Positions 1 through 7,360 of a stretch of 27,393 nt of DNA are shown in pieces. Source of the DNA: SIG588 sp964515215 (GTDB lineage Bacteria; Bacillota; Clostridia; Oscillospirales; Acutalibacteraceae). A program made the translations under genes and the position numbers. Location: positions 1-27,393 of the forward strand of contig CAZESL010000017.1 in the NCBI GenBank assembly GCA_964515215.1. The letters run 5' to 3'. A model generated the notes under the pieces. It did not search any database, was not told where the DNA came from, and worked only from the letters and a program-made list of their open reading frames with translations. How positions within the stretch are numbered: the stretch's first letter is position 1; each line of letters begins with the position of its first letter.

Positions 1-949
1 TCTTTGCGCCCATATTATAGCTGATGATGGGCTGACAGCCGAGAACGATACCGACCACAAGGTTGATCACGACCGTAAACACTTTGCTTTCGATACCGAT
101 AATGGCAATCGGGATATCTACGCCGTATTGTGACATCGCACCGTATTGGGCAAGAAGAATATTACATGCCAGCGAAATGATAACAATGGTCATTTGTGTG
201 ATGAAGGACGATGCGCCAAGCTGCAACGCGCCGCTGAATGCTTTGAAGTTCGGAATAAAACTCGTAATAGTCAGCTTGAAAGTTTTGGTGCGGAAGAAAT
301 ACACAAGGGTAATGATAAAGGAAACGGTCTGACCGATGACGGTAGCGAGCGCCGCCCCGAACATACCCCATTTTGTTCCGAAGATAAAAACCGGGTCCAG
401 AACGATATTGGTGAGTGCGCCTGCTACCATAGAAGCCATCGACCAAGCCGGGCTGCCGTCAGCACGGATAACAGCGTTCATCATATTGGAAAGCATATAG
501 ATCGGGAAAAACGCAAGAATGACATTAAAATATTCAACGGCATAGCCAAGACTGTTTTTTGAAGCACCGAACAGCGTCAAAAGTTGTGTCTTGAAGGGGA
601 AGAAAACGGTCATCAAAACAAGCGAAGATACGAGAGTAACGACGATACCTGTACCGATCGCTTGCGTGGCGTTCTTGGTATCTCTCTTACCTTGACAGAT
701 GTTCAGATAAGCGGCGCAACCGTCACCGAAACACCACGCAAACGCTTGTGCAATAATGAAAATCGGAAAAACAACACCGGTGGCAGCGTTGCCGAGAGCA
801 CTAAGTTCACTATTGCCGATGAAAATTTGGTCAACGATGTTATACAAAGCGCTGACAAGAAGTGAGAGCACGCAGGGAATAGAGAATTTCAGCATCAGTT
901 TTGAAATTTTTTCTTTCCCCAAAAATTGAGAGTTTTGTTCTTGATTCAT
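1..949 (-). CDS. MATE family efflux transporter, partial (N-terminal part)
   Basis: Reading the minus strand from ATG at 949 gives about 316 uninterrupted codons that run off the window edge, so the C-terminal third or so is missing. The protein starts MNQEQNSQFLGKEKISKLML and continues with FSIPCVLSLLVSALYNIVDQ, the conserved first helix of MATE (MOP superfamily) exporters, and later shows NAVIRADGSP and TNIVLDPVFI, which are typical of the family. About eight hydrophobic segments are visible in this part. Family members expel cationic drugs or metabolites using Na+ or H+ gradients; the substrate here cannot be told. TGGAGG lies 7 bases before the ATG. The gene is more AT-rich than most of the window. 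Its leader holds a strong promoter and a terminator-like hairpin (see separate entries), which suggests regulated readthrough. Confidence 0.92.
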   Translation of the reverse strand, partial: MNQEQNSQFLGKEKISKLMLKFSIPCVLSLLVSALYNIVDQIFIGNSELSALGNAATGVVFPIFIIAQAFAWCFGDGCAAYLNICQGKRDTKNATQAIGTGIVVTLVSSLVLMTVFFPFKTQLLTLFGASKNSLGYAVEYFNVILAFFPIYMLSNMMNAVIRADGSPAWSMASMVAGALTNIVLDPVFIFGTKWGMFGAALATVIGQTVSFIITLVYFFRTKTFKLTITSFIPNFKAFSGALQLGASSFITQMTIVIISLACNILLAQYGAMSQYGVDIPIAIIGIESKVFTVVINLVVGIVLGCQPIISYNMGAK

Positions 950-1023
950 AAAAGCCTCCAAATATAAAAGAATGTTAGGAGTCTTTATCGGAGAAAAGCT
1001 GCCTGAAAACTACGCCGAAGCGC

Positions 1024-1066
1024 AAAAAAGCAGTGCATAGAATCTCGTCGTGATTCTACGCACTGC
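1024..1066 (-). terminator. Intrinsic terminator in the MATE leader (possible attenuator)
   Basis: On the minus strand two 15-base arms (1066-1052 and 1044-1030) pair fully, with one G-U pair and a 7-base loop, and are followed by six T residues (1029-1024). This is a textbook Rho-independent terminator. It starts roughly 10-15 bases after the predicted start of transcription and 75 bases before the MATE start codon. No other minus-strand gene lies upstream, so it either attenuates the MATE gene or ends a very short (about 55 nt) independent RNA. Confidence 0.8.
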
Positions 1067-1083
1067 GGCTGTTCGACATAAAT

Positions 1084-1112
1084 ATTATAGCACAGTCCAC
1101 TCTTTTTGTCAA
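1084..1112 (-). promoter_or_regulatory. SigA-type promoter of the MATE gene
   Basis: On the minus strand TTGACA (1112-1107) and TATAAT (1089-1084) are both perfect matches to consensus and are separated by exactly 17 bases. Transcription would begin at about 1078-1076 and run toward the MATE gene, so the mRNA would enter the 1066-1024 hairpin almost at once. Confidence 0.85.
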
Positions 1113-1178
1113 AGAGGAAAATGTAACCCCCCATTTTTAGTGCCGTTTCTCTAAATCGGTAAACGTGTCGTAAAGCAG

Positions 1179-1196
1179 ACACGAGGATCATCGTGT
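1179..1196. promoter_or_regulatory. Inverted repeat upstream of glnA promoter
   Basis: ACACGA-GGATCA-TCGTGT is a 6-6-6 inverted repeat centred about 48 bases before the glnA -35 box. It could bind a regulator from an upstream position. It does not match a GlnR/TnrA-type site that I recognise, and could be chance. Confidence 0.3.
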
Positions 1197-1232
1197 GTTT
1201 AGGCTTCGCATGACACCGCGCGGTACATATAG

Positions 1233-1262
1233 TTGACAAGAGTGTTTCCGTTGATATATAAT
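1233..1262 (+). promoter_or_regulatory. SigA-type promoter of glnA
   Basis: TTGACA at 1233-1238 and TATAAT at 1257-1262 are perfect hexamers with an 18-base spacer. A second possible extended -10 (TGATATAAT, 1268-1276) overlaps the region just before the ribosome site and would leave almost no leader, so the first is preferred. Confidence 0.75.
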
Positions 1263-1297
1263 ATCTGTGATATAATTTTGCGAAAGAGGTAGTGTAT

Positions 1298-2722
1298 ATG
1301 GCAAAAACGGTTGCGGATATTCTCGCAATGATCCGAGAAAATGACATCAAGATGGTGGACTTTAAGATGGTGGACATCAACGGTCAGTACCGTCACGTCA
1401 CCATTCCCGCCGAAAACTTTTCGGAAGACACCATGAAGAGCGGCATCGGTTTCGATGCGTCGAACTACGGGTACGCCGTGGTGGAGAAGAGCGATATGGT
1501 GTTTATTCCCGATCCCGATACCGCGGTGATCGACCCGTTTTGCACCATCCCGACCTTGTCGATGACGGGCAACGCGATGATCATTGATACGCCCGAAAAC
1601 CGTCCGCTCGCGCAGTATCCCCGCAACATCATCAAGGCGGCGGTCGCGTATATGAAAGAGAGCGGCGTCGCGGATGAGATGAAGATCCTGCCCGAGTTTG
1701 AGTTTTATCTGTTTGACGACGTGACCTGGAGCGTAGAGGGGCGCTATATCGGCGCTACCGTGGATGCGAAGCAATCGTATTGGAATGCCGATAACGAAGG
1801 TCACGGCGTGGTGGTGCCGAAGCAGAAGAACTACCATATCGCGAAACCGTTCGACACTTCCTATGAATGCCGCAGTGAGATGTGCATGCTGATGAAGGAA
1901 ATGGGCATTGAGATCAACTACCACCATCCCGAGGTGGCGGCATCGGGCCAGTACGAGATCGAGCCGCAACTCGGCGAGGTCGTGCACATGGCGGACGCCA
2001 CTATGATGATCAAGTACATCAGTCACAACACCGCGCTCAAAGACGGTAAGAGTGCCACCTTTATGCCGAAACCGATCTACGGTGAGGCGGGCAGCGGTAT
2101 GCACGTGCACATGATCCTCTTTAAGGACGGTCAGCCCGTGTTCTCCGACGATAACGGCTATTCGCACCTGAGCGAGACTGCGCACTATTTCATCGGCGGT
2201 ATCCTGAAGCATATCGGTTCGCTGTGTGCCATCACCAACCCCAGCACCAACTCCTTCAAGCGTCTGGTTCCCGGTTTTGAGGCACCCGTGACGGTCGGTT
2301 ACGCTACGTCCAACCGCAGTGCGGTCATTCGTATTCCCGCGTATGCCAAGAGCCCCGACAAACGCCGTTTTGAATTGCGCAACCCCGATGCGACTTGCAA
2401 CCCCTACTTCTGTTACGCCGCCATTTTGATGGCGGGTCTGGACGGCGTGAAGAACAAGATCGACCCGCACGCCAACGGCTGGGGCCCGTACGATATGAAT
2501 CTGTATCACCTGCCCGAAGAGGAAAAGGCGAAACTTCAGGGTCTGCCCGTGTCGTTGGACGAGGCGCTGGATTGCCTCGAAAAGGACTACGCGTACCTCA
2601 CCGAAGGCGGCGTGTTCCCCGAGGAATTGCTGCGTAACTTCATCAAAGCGAAGCGCGCGGAAAGCCGCGAGATGGCGAAGATCCCGCACCCCGCTGAGTT
2701 TGACAAGTACTATAATCTGTAA
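1298..2722 (+). CDS. glnA: Glutamine synthetase, type I
   Basis: The 474-residue protein makes glutamine from glutamate, ammonia and ATP in the cytosol. Metal and substrate motifs are intact: LPEFEFYLF (131-139) with the paired glutamates, HHPEVAASGQYE (209-220), GSGMHVHM (265-272), NPSTNSFKRLVPGFEAPV (314-331) and the RNRSA-like SNRSAVIRIP (338-347). The length and the late motif NLYHLPEEE (401-409, Tyr403) match the enterobacterial GSI-beta layout, where the equivalent tyrosine in NLYDLPPEE is adenylylated, more than the shorter Bacillus-type GSI-alpha. ATG 1298 is chosen over the GTG at 1292 because AGAGG at 1285-1289 sits 8 bases before it. No terminator separates it from the next gene, 35 bases downstream. 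Confidence 0.97.
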   Translation: MAKTVADILAMIRENDIKMVDFKMVDINGQYRHVTIPAENFSEDTMKSGIGFDASNYGYAVVEKSDMVFIPDPDTAVIDPFCTIPTLSMTGNAMIIDTPENRPLAQYPRNIIKAAVAYMKESGVADEMKILPEFEFYLFDDVTWSVEGRYIGATVDAKQSYWNADNEGHGVVVPKQKNYHIAKPFDTSYECRSEMCMLMKEMGIEINYHHPEVAASGQYEIEPQLGEVVHMADATMMIKYISHNTALKDGKSATFMPKPIYGEAGSGMHVHMILFKDGQPVFSDDNGYSHLSETAHYFIGGILKHIGSLCAITNPSTNSFKRLVPGFEAPVTVGYATSNRSAVIRIPAYAKSPDKRRFELRNPDATCNPYFCYAAILMAGLDGVKNKIDPHANGWGPYDMNLYHLPEEEKAKLQGLPVSLDEALDCLEKDYAYLTEGGVFPEELLRNFIKAKRAESREMAKIPHPAEFDKYYNL

Positions 2723-2759
2723 TACCATAGAAAGCCTAAGTAAAGGAGTTGTATGGTAT
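2722..2759 (+). promoter_or_regulatory. Inverted repeat enclosing the next gene's ribosome site
   Basis: ATACCATA (2722-2729), starting at the last base of the glnA stop codon, pairs perfectly with TATGGTAT (2752-2759). The loop contains the AAAGGAG ribosome site (2742-2747) and the downstream arm covers the first two bases of the ATG at 2758. An RNA hairpin here could tie translation of the next gene to ribosomes finishing glnA. Confidence 0.4.
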
Positions 2760-3576
2760 GAGTAAACCCGTTCGATCGAGTGATTACGCTGAACTGATCG
2801 AAACGATCCGGCGAAAAAAGCGGCTTGCTACGGTCTTGACGGTCGTTGCCGTGGTGGTAGCCATCACGGTGCTTTCTCCCACTTACTTGGAGATAATGGG
2901 GGAAGTGGTCGTGGACTACAAAGGCATCCATCCCGTTGCAACGGCATTCATCGTGTTGTTCATTTTGTTTTGCGGACTGGTTGCTTACGGGAAGGCCGTA
3001 TTGCCATTGAATTCCTCTATGGAGGAAGAATGTGACCCGCAGAAGCATTGGATATTGAACGAGGCGTTGAATAAGCAAAAGAATTTAGATCCTATCCGTG
3101 CAGTGGATCATTTTTACATGGGGGACTTCGAATACGCCGCTGCGTGTGCGGATAAAATGATCGCCGATAAAAACGTTCACCAAAAAGCGGCAGGTCTGTT
3201 TAACAAGGCTCGCTGTGCGTTTTTCTCGGGCAATTTTGAAGCGTTAAAGGAGAGTGCTTCTCAGTACGAGAGCCACGTTGCGGCGGTGAAAAACGGTCGC
3301 GCTAAGACGCGGGAAATATACGAGAAATTCGGACGGTCACTGAAACTGCTTGTGGCTCTTGCCGATGATGACGTTGAGAGTATCGCAGCGTATCGCGATC
3401 TTGCGGTATGGAACGACTCCAAGGCGACCCGCGGATACGTTGATTATCTGAAAGGACTTGCGGCGTGCAAGTTAGGGGATACGCAGGATGCTGTGTACCG
3501 TTTTATGGCGGTGAAAGATCATTGCGCCAAAACGATGCTCGCTCGGTTAGCTGAAGAATACCTTAAGATGCTATAG
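2758..3576 (+). CDS. Membrane protein with two TM segments and cytosolic TPR-like tail
   Basis: I do not recognise a named family. The 272-residue protein has two clear membrane segments (about residues 23-40 and 59-80) separated by a short loop, then a soluble helical region (about 90-272). The tail has repeated small-residue helix pairs such as RAVDHFYMGDFEYAAACADK and KAAGLFNKARCAFFSGNFEA, which look like degenerate TPR units. The N-terminus is positive (RRKKR before TM1), so the tail should be cytosolic. ATG 2758 is used because GGAG (2744-2747) is 10 bases upstream; the in-frame TTG at 2749 is too close to that site. It probably shares a transcript with glnA and the two genes after it. 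Confidence 0.75.
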   Translation: MSKPVRSSDYAELIETIRRKKRLATVLTVVAVVVAITVLSPTYLEIMGEVVVDYKGIHPVATAFIVLFILFCGLVAYGKAVLPLNSSMEEECDPQKHWILNEALNKQKNLDPIRAVDHFYMGDFEYAAACADKMIADKNVHQKAAGLFNKARCAFFSGNFEALKESASQYESHVAAVKNGRAKTREIYEKFGRSLKLLVALADDDVESIAAYRDLAVWNDSKATRGYVDYLKGLAACKLGDTQDAVYRFMAVKDHCAKTMLARLAEEYLKML

Positions 3577-3595
3577 CAGCAGAGGAGAGTAACGG

Positions 3596-3633
3596 ATGGT
3601 ACGATGAAACGTGCACGGATTCGAGGAGGATAA
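3596..3633 (+). other. Two tiny overlapping ORFs leading into the next gene
   Basis: ATG 3596 follows AGAGGAG (3581-3587) with an 8-base gap and encodes only MVR before TGA at 3605-3607. ATG 3604 overlaps that stop and encodes MKRARIRGG, ending in TAA at 3631-3633, which overlaps the start codon of the next gene as TAATG. This chain could pass ribosomes by termination and reinitiation. It may equally be chance; no conservation can be judged here. Confidence 0.25.
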
Positions 3634-4451
3634 TGAGTATCTTTGAAAAGAAGCGAAACGTCCGATACGGGCAGCGGATAAGCGGTTTTCTTTTTACGCT
3701 GATGGTGGTGTTGATTACGATGCCGCTCGGTCTTTTCCTTATCGGACTTGGGCTTGTTGGTGAGTCGGTTTCGCGCGAAGAGGCGGTCGCGTACGTCGGC
3801 AGGTTGGATCATTATGAATCTTCGGAAGATTATTGCGGAATTAATTTCGCCGACGGCTCGTACTACAGCATTTATCCGCGTGCCGCCTCGGATACGTTTC
3901 ATAAGCGTATGCAATCACTTGCCAAAGGAACGCAACTGTACGTGTTGGTGAATCCTCATAACGATTACGTGTTGGAAGCGTGGACCGCAACGGAGGAACT
4001 GTTAAATTTTAAGAGTACGCAACGTTTGGCTAAGGCGGACGACCGTGCGGTTATCGTGTTGGGGTCGGTCGTGTGTGGTTCCGGGGCACTTCTGACGATT
4101 TTCGGTTTCGTAACGTTGAAAAGCGGACAAAACGCAAAGAAACGTTACGCTCAAAAGCGAACGGCAGGCGAAACGGTGCCGTTACGCTATGCCGACGAAA
4201 CGGTGAAAAGCCGTACGCTGTTGGAAGCGCGTTTCGAAACGTATCGTATCTGTTACCGACGGGTGAAAAACGTAAACGAACTGGTCGTGAACGGACGCGT
4301 GTATGACGAATACAAAGGCATCTTGGAATTTGAACACCATCTTCTTGCTATGGTGGACGGTCACGTTATCGAAGCGGGATACGATGCCGACGGTTACAGT
4401 TACATACAGTTCGACGGTGAATTGCTTGAGCAAAAAAAGCGGTACTGGTAA
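3633..4451 (+). CDS. Uncharacterised membrane protein, DUF3592-like layout
   Basis: The 272-residue protein has a TM segment at about 17-43, an outer domain of about 95 residues (EEAVAYVGRLDHYESSEDYC onward), a second TM at 139-162 and a cytosolic C-terminal domain of about 110 residues. TM, small beta-rich outer domain, TM is the plan seen in DUF3592-type proteins, but I cannot show true homology. AGGAGG at 3624-3629 is only 3 bases before the ATG, closer than usual. It lies 56 bases after the preceding membrane gene and 20 before the lipoprotein gene, so the three are likely one operon. Confidence 0.75.
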   Translation: MSIFEKKRNVRYGQRISGFLFTLMVVLITMPLGLFLIGLGLVGESVSREEAVAYVGRLDHYESSEDYCGINFADGSYYSIYPRAASDTFHKRMQSLAKGTQLYVLVNPHNDYVLEAWTATEELLNFKSTQRLAKADDRAVIVLGSVVCGSGALLTIFGFVTLKSGQNAKKRYAQKRTAGETVPLRYADETVKSRTLLEARFETYRICYRRVKNVNELVVNGRVYDEYKGILEFEHHLLAMVDGHVIEAGYDADGYSYIQFDGELLEQKKRYW

Positions 4452-4471
4452 GCGGGGGGCATAGGTGAAAA

Positions 4472-5281
4472 ATGAAAAGGATACTGTCACTTCTTTTGTG
4501 CCTGGCGCTGTTGTTGACCGTTTGCGGTTGCGGTACAAAAGAATCCACTCGTTTTACAGAGGAAAAAATGTTTTCCGATACCGTATACTCCTTAGTTGCC
4601 GCATTGGATAACAAAGATGCGGATGCGATCGTGCAACTCTTTTCGCCGTTTGTGCGCGAGCGGGCACCGCACGTCACCGAAACGGTCGAAGATCTGCTTG
4701 TGCTTTACGACGGTCCGACCGAGCGAGTAGGTGATTTTGCCCATGTGGCGACAAATGAGACTGTCGAATGGGGATTACGGCAGGGGTGCGCCTATGCCAC
4801 GATCCCCGTATATGCCGGTGGTGAGTATTACTGGCTCTACATAAACATCACGTATGAAAATACGCGGAATGCAAGCATGATCGGTGTTACACAATTGGAC
4901 GTATACACGGCCGATGCGTATTATGAGTATTTTTGGTCGGAAGATGAGATGCAAGACGATCACTTCGGTCTGCGTATTCACCAAAGCGATACCGAGCGTT
5001 CCGTCGTGAGTGTGGATAGCGTACCGTATTGTATGGAAGGGACAGAAGCGCTCGATCTTCTCGCCGTGCGGGAGTTTTTTGAGAGTTCCGACGATTGGCG
5101 GGACTTTCAAACCCGGTTTGGTGAACCTGCCGCCAAACACGGGGACTACGTATACCAATTGCCCGATGAAGACGGTCAAAAACGCTATTTGTGCTTATGG
5201 CATACGGATAACCGAATCGTATATGCGTACATCGCCGATGCGTTCACTTCGGTTGAATATCTGTTGGATGCGAATGCGTGA
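4472..5281 (+). CDS. DUF5104-type lipoprotein
   Basis: The 269-residue protein begins with a lipoprotein signal: positive MKR, a leucine-rich core, and the lipobox VCGC with Cys20 as the likely lipidated residue, so it should sit on the outer face of the membrane. Residues about 30-165 (FSDTVYSLVAALDNKDADAI, then a YYWLYINITYENTRNASMIG strand pair) resemble the DUF5104 family of Clostridia, a small NTF2-like fold. The last 90 residues are extra and contain FQTRFGEPAAKHGDYVYQLP, reminiscent of small SmpA-like outer-face domains. The cargo or partner is unknown. It is the last gene of the plus-strand run and is followed by a two-way terminator. Confidence 0.8.
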   Translation: MKRILSLLLCLALLLTVCGCGTKESTRFTEEKMFSDTVYSLVAALDNKDADAIVQLFSPFVRERAPHVTETVEDLLVLYDGPTERVGDFAHVATNETVEWGLRQGCAYATIPVYAGGEYYWLYINITYENTRNASMIGVTQLDVYTADAYYEYFWSEDEMQDDHFGLRIHQSDTERSVVSVDSVPYCMEGTEALDLLAVREFFESSDDWRDFQTRFGEPAAKHGDYVYQLPDEDGQKRYLCLWHTDNRIVYAYIADAFTSVEYLLDANA

Positions 5282-5399
5282 GCGGATCGTGCACCGCCTT
5301 TTGTGATGCGCCTCCTCTGCTTGATATACGGGAAGTGCAGATAGAGGGTGCGGCAAGGTGTTTTAGTGTATAATTATTGAGAGTACCCTCTTAAGTTAA

Positions 5400-5497
5400 T
5401 GCCATTGCCTGAAAAGGGTGTAATCACTTTGCATGGTCAAGCGAATTGTATAAAAATAGAGAGAATGTGTCGCAAAAGAGACATTCCCTCTATTTTT
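5400..5497 (-). repeat. Composite hairpin element, copy A (two-way terminator)
   Basis: A hairpin at 5452-5497 has 20-base arms with two mismatches and a 6-base loop (GCAAAA). It has A/T-rich tails on both sides, so it can stop transcription from the plus-strand lipoprotein gene and the minus-strand DUF4037 gene, which converge here. Read on the minus strand it lies 21 bases after the DUF4037 stop codon, and the flank beyond it (TTTTTATACAATTCGCTTGA...) is a degenerate match to the flanks of copies B and C. Confidence 0.75.
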
Positions 5498-5517
5498 TAT
5501 TTTACTCAGCCTTTTCG

Positions 5518-6456
5518 TTATACTCCGTACAGAATATGCAGATTACGGATGTTGCCGTCTTCCACCGTGTCGTTCACGGCGTAGGCGTGCCCTTCCAGTT
5601 CCGTCCCGCCGAAATTGGTGAGCGCGCGTTCTTGCAACGCTTCGATAACCGTGGCGGCGATCTCTTCGACGGTCTCGCTCTTTTTCTTGGCGTTTTGTTC
5701 GCGGTTGTCGGTGCAAAGTAGCCATTCCAGCGGTTCGGCCAGATCGGAAAGGTGCGGCAGGTCGCGGAGGGCGCGGAATTGCCATTTGTAATAGGGGAGA
5801 TACGCCCCGTTCAGCAAAAACACCGCGTGCAGAGCGCTTTTTACGAATTCGTACACCGCGAGTTGTGCGGCGGCGGTGTCGCCCCGTTCGATCAAGCGCG
5901 GGAAGTTGTATTGCCCCGCTTGTCCCATCGTGAGCAGATGCCCTGCGAGTTTCTTCTTACGCACGTCCGACGGGAGATAAGCAAGGCGGCGGCGCACGGC
6001 GCCGAACAGGTCGCTGTCGTCGCGAAACACACAGCCGTTGGTCACTTCGGCAAGGGATTGCTCGGGCACCATAAACCACTCGTCCGTGGTGAGGTTGCCG
6101 TCTGCCCGTCCCGTTTTCTCGGTGAGAAAATCCGCAAGGCGTATCACGCCGTGACGGTTGCCGCCGACGGGGGAGAGAGGCTGGCGGGTATATCCCATAA
6201 ACTCCCGCGGGAGCTTTGCGTAGGCGCGTTCCAGCAAAAACGCCGTGCGGCGATCCACCGTCTCTTCGTCGGGCAGGAACAGACAAAATCCCGGCTCAAA
6301 ATCGTGGTCCTTTGAAAGGCCGTCGTCATACCCGAAACATTCCGAACCGCTACCCGCGAGCGCGACGGCAATTTTGGGTGCAACTTCCGAAAATTCCGCC
6401 AGCATCGGCACACCGTATTCTTCATAAAACCGCCGTGACAGTTCAAGCCCTTTCAT
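5518..6456 (-). CDS. DUF4037 nucleotidyltransferase-like protein
   Basis: The 312-residue protein has AGSGSECFGYDDGLSKDHDF at 34-53. Gly35-Ser36 followed by Asp50-His51-Asp52 fits the hG(G/S)...D-x-D signature of the nucleotidyltransferase fold, as in aminoglycoside-type and minimal nucleotidyltransferases. The helical remainder, with LPSDVRKKKLAGHLLTMGQA and the later FVKSALHAVFLLNGAYLPYY, matches DUF4037 proteins. The substrate is not known. The start codon overlaps the last 14 bases of the TPR gene, so the two are translationally coupled, and such DUF4037-TPR pairs suggest a common task. Confidence 0.85.
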   Translation of the reverse strand: MKGLELSRRFYEEYGVPMLAEFSEVAPKIAVALAGSGSECFGYDDGLSKDHDFEPGFCLFLPDEETVDRRTAFLLERAYAKLPREFMGYTRQPLSPVGGNRHGVIRLADFLTEKTGRADGNLTTDEWFMVPEQSLAEVTNGCVFRDDSDLFGAVRRRLAYLPSDVRKKKLAGHLLTMGQAGQYNFPRLIERGDTAAAQLAVYEFVKSALHAVFLLNGAYLPYYKWQFRALRDLPHLSDLAEPLEWLLCTDNREQNAKKKSETVEEIAATVIEALQERALTNFGGTELEGHAYAVNDTVEDGNIRNLHILYGV

Positions 6457-7186
6457 AGATCGCTTTCGCCCTCGCTTTCAATTCCTTCTCATACACAAAC
6501 CGCCCGTGATAGCCAAACACCGAAGCGCATTTTTCGCACACGAAGGCGTAATACCCGTCGCGGTTTTCCCACGTTTCAAGTATACGTTCGGCCGTGTCCA
6601 ACAGCTCTTCGATGGATTCCGCACCGTCAAGCAGACCGTGCTCCGCCTCCACGGCGCACGCCATGTTGAGGTAGGTTATGGCCGCTTCCAACTCACCGTT
6701 TTCGACGTTCTGCATCACGGCAAGTGCTTGTTGGTATAACTCCCGCGCTTCTTCAAAACGGCCCAGATCCACCAGCGCCAGAGCCATGTTGTTGTATAAC
6801 CCGCCGAATTGGCGATCGCCTCGGGGCAGTTCGCGTTCGTACACCGTGCGCGCCTTTTCATACAGCGGCAAAGCGCGCGCCGCATCGCCGAACGCTTTAT
6901 ACACGGTGGCGGCATTCAAAAAGGTGGTGGCGGCACCGATCTGTTCCGAAAGTCCGTGTTTCTCTACAGTTGTCAACGCGGCATCCGCCGTCGCGAACGC
7001 TTCGGTGCGTTTGCCCACTTTACGGTATAATCCCATCAACTCGTTTTGCACGAGCAGGGCGGTGCGATGGTCACGTGCGTGCTCGGCTTCCACCAGCCAG
7101 TAGCACAAATGCCGCTCGGCACCCTCGTAATCGTTGCGGTGCAGGTAAGCATCCAGTTTTTCCAAAATGCGGGTACGGTCGATCAT
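6443..7186 (-). CDS. Tetratricopeptide repeat protein paired with DUF4037
   Basis: The 247-residue cytosolic protein is made almost wholly of TPR helices, for example GLYNNMALALVDLGRFEEAR and ITYLNMACAVEAEHGLLDGA. TPRs bind other proteins. The C-terminus, GYYAFVCEKCASVFGYHGRF, carries a CEKC pair and is not a normal TPR; I would expect it to be a family hallmark. ATG 7186 is chosen because AGGAGG lies 6 bases before it; the longer frame to 7243 has no ribosome site and overlaps the promoter. It is first in a two-gene operon with the DUF4037 gene. Confidence 0.85.
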   Translation of the reverse strand: MIDRTRILEKLDAYLHRNDYEGAERHLCYWLVEAEHARDHRTALLVQNELMGLYRKVGKRTEAFATADAALTTVEKHGLSEQIGAATTFLNAATVYKAFGDAARALPLYEKARTVYERELPRGDRQFGGLYNNMALALVDLGRFEEARELYQQALAVMQNVENGELEAAITYLNMACAVEAEHGLLDGAESIEELLDTAERILETWENRDGYYAFVCEKCASVFGYHGRFVYEKELKARAKAIYERA

Positions 7187-7214
7187 ACGATGCCTCCTAA
7201 AGGGATATAGTTCA

Positions 7215-7243
7215 AGTATAGTATACCGTATCGGTTTTTGCAA
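7215..7243 (-). promoter_or_regulatory. Promoter of the TPR-DUF4037 operon
   Basis: On the minus strand TTGCAA (7243-7238) and TATACT (7220-7215) are separated by 17 bases, 29 bases before the TPR start codon. Confidence 0.7.
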
Positions 7244-7250
7244 GATGCAC

Positions 7251-7279
7251 TTTACATTTTTTATGTGCTGTGATAAGAT
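7251..7279 (+). promoter_or_regulatory. Promoter of the propeller/GH32 genes
   Basis: TTTACA (7251-7256) and TAAGAT (7274-7279) with a 17-base spacer. It is divergent from the TPR promoter, with only 7 bases between the two -35 boxes, so a bound regulator would affect both. Confidence 0.6.
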
Positions 7280-7360
7280 GAAAACGATGAGAGGACGTGA
7301 GGACGTGTCGTTTTTGAGCAGTATTCACTGGATATCGGTGAAGCAAAAGAAAGCCCGTTT

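Noticed and set aside
985..1038. A 17-codon leader ORF (MHCFFALRRS...) before the MATE gene
   Set aside because: Its start is inside the downstream arm of the terminator, so it is transcribed only after readthrough, and no ribosome site precedes it. It cannot control that terminator.
1199..2728. A 509-codon minus-strand ORF across glnA
   Set aside because: It is the mirror of the GC-rich glnA coding strand, has no family features, and glnA is unmistakable.
5399..5584. A 61-codon plus-strand ORF in the gap after the lipoprotein gene
   Set aside because: It passes through the terminator hairpin and the end of the DUF4037 gene, and has no ribosome site.
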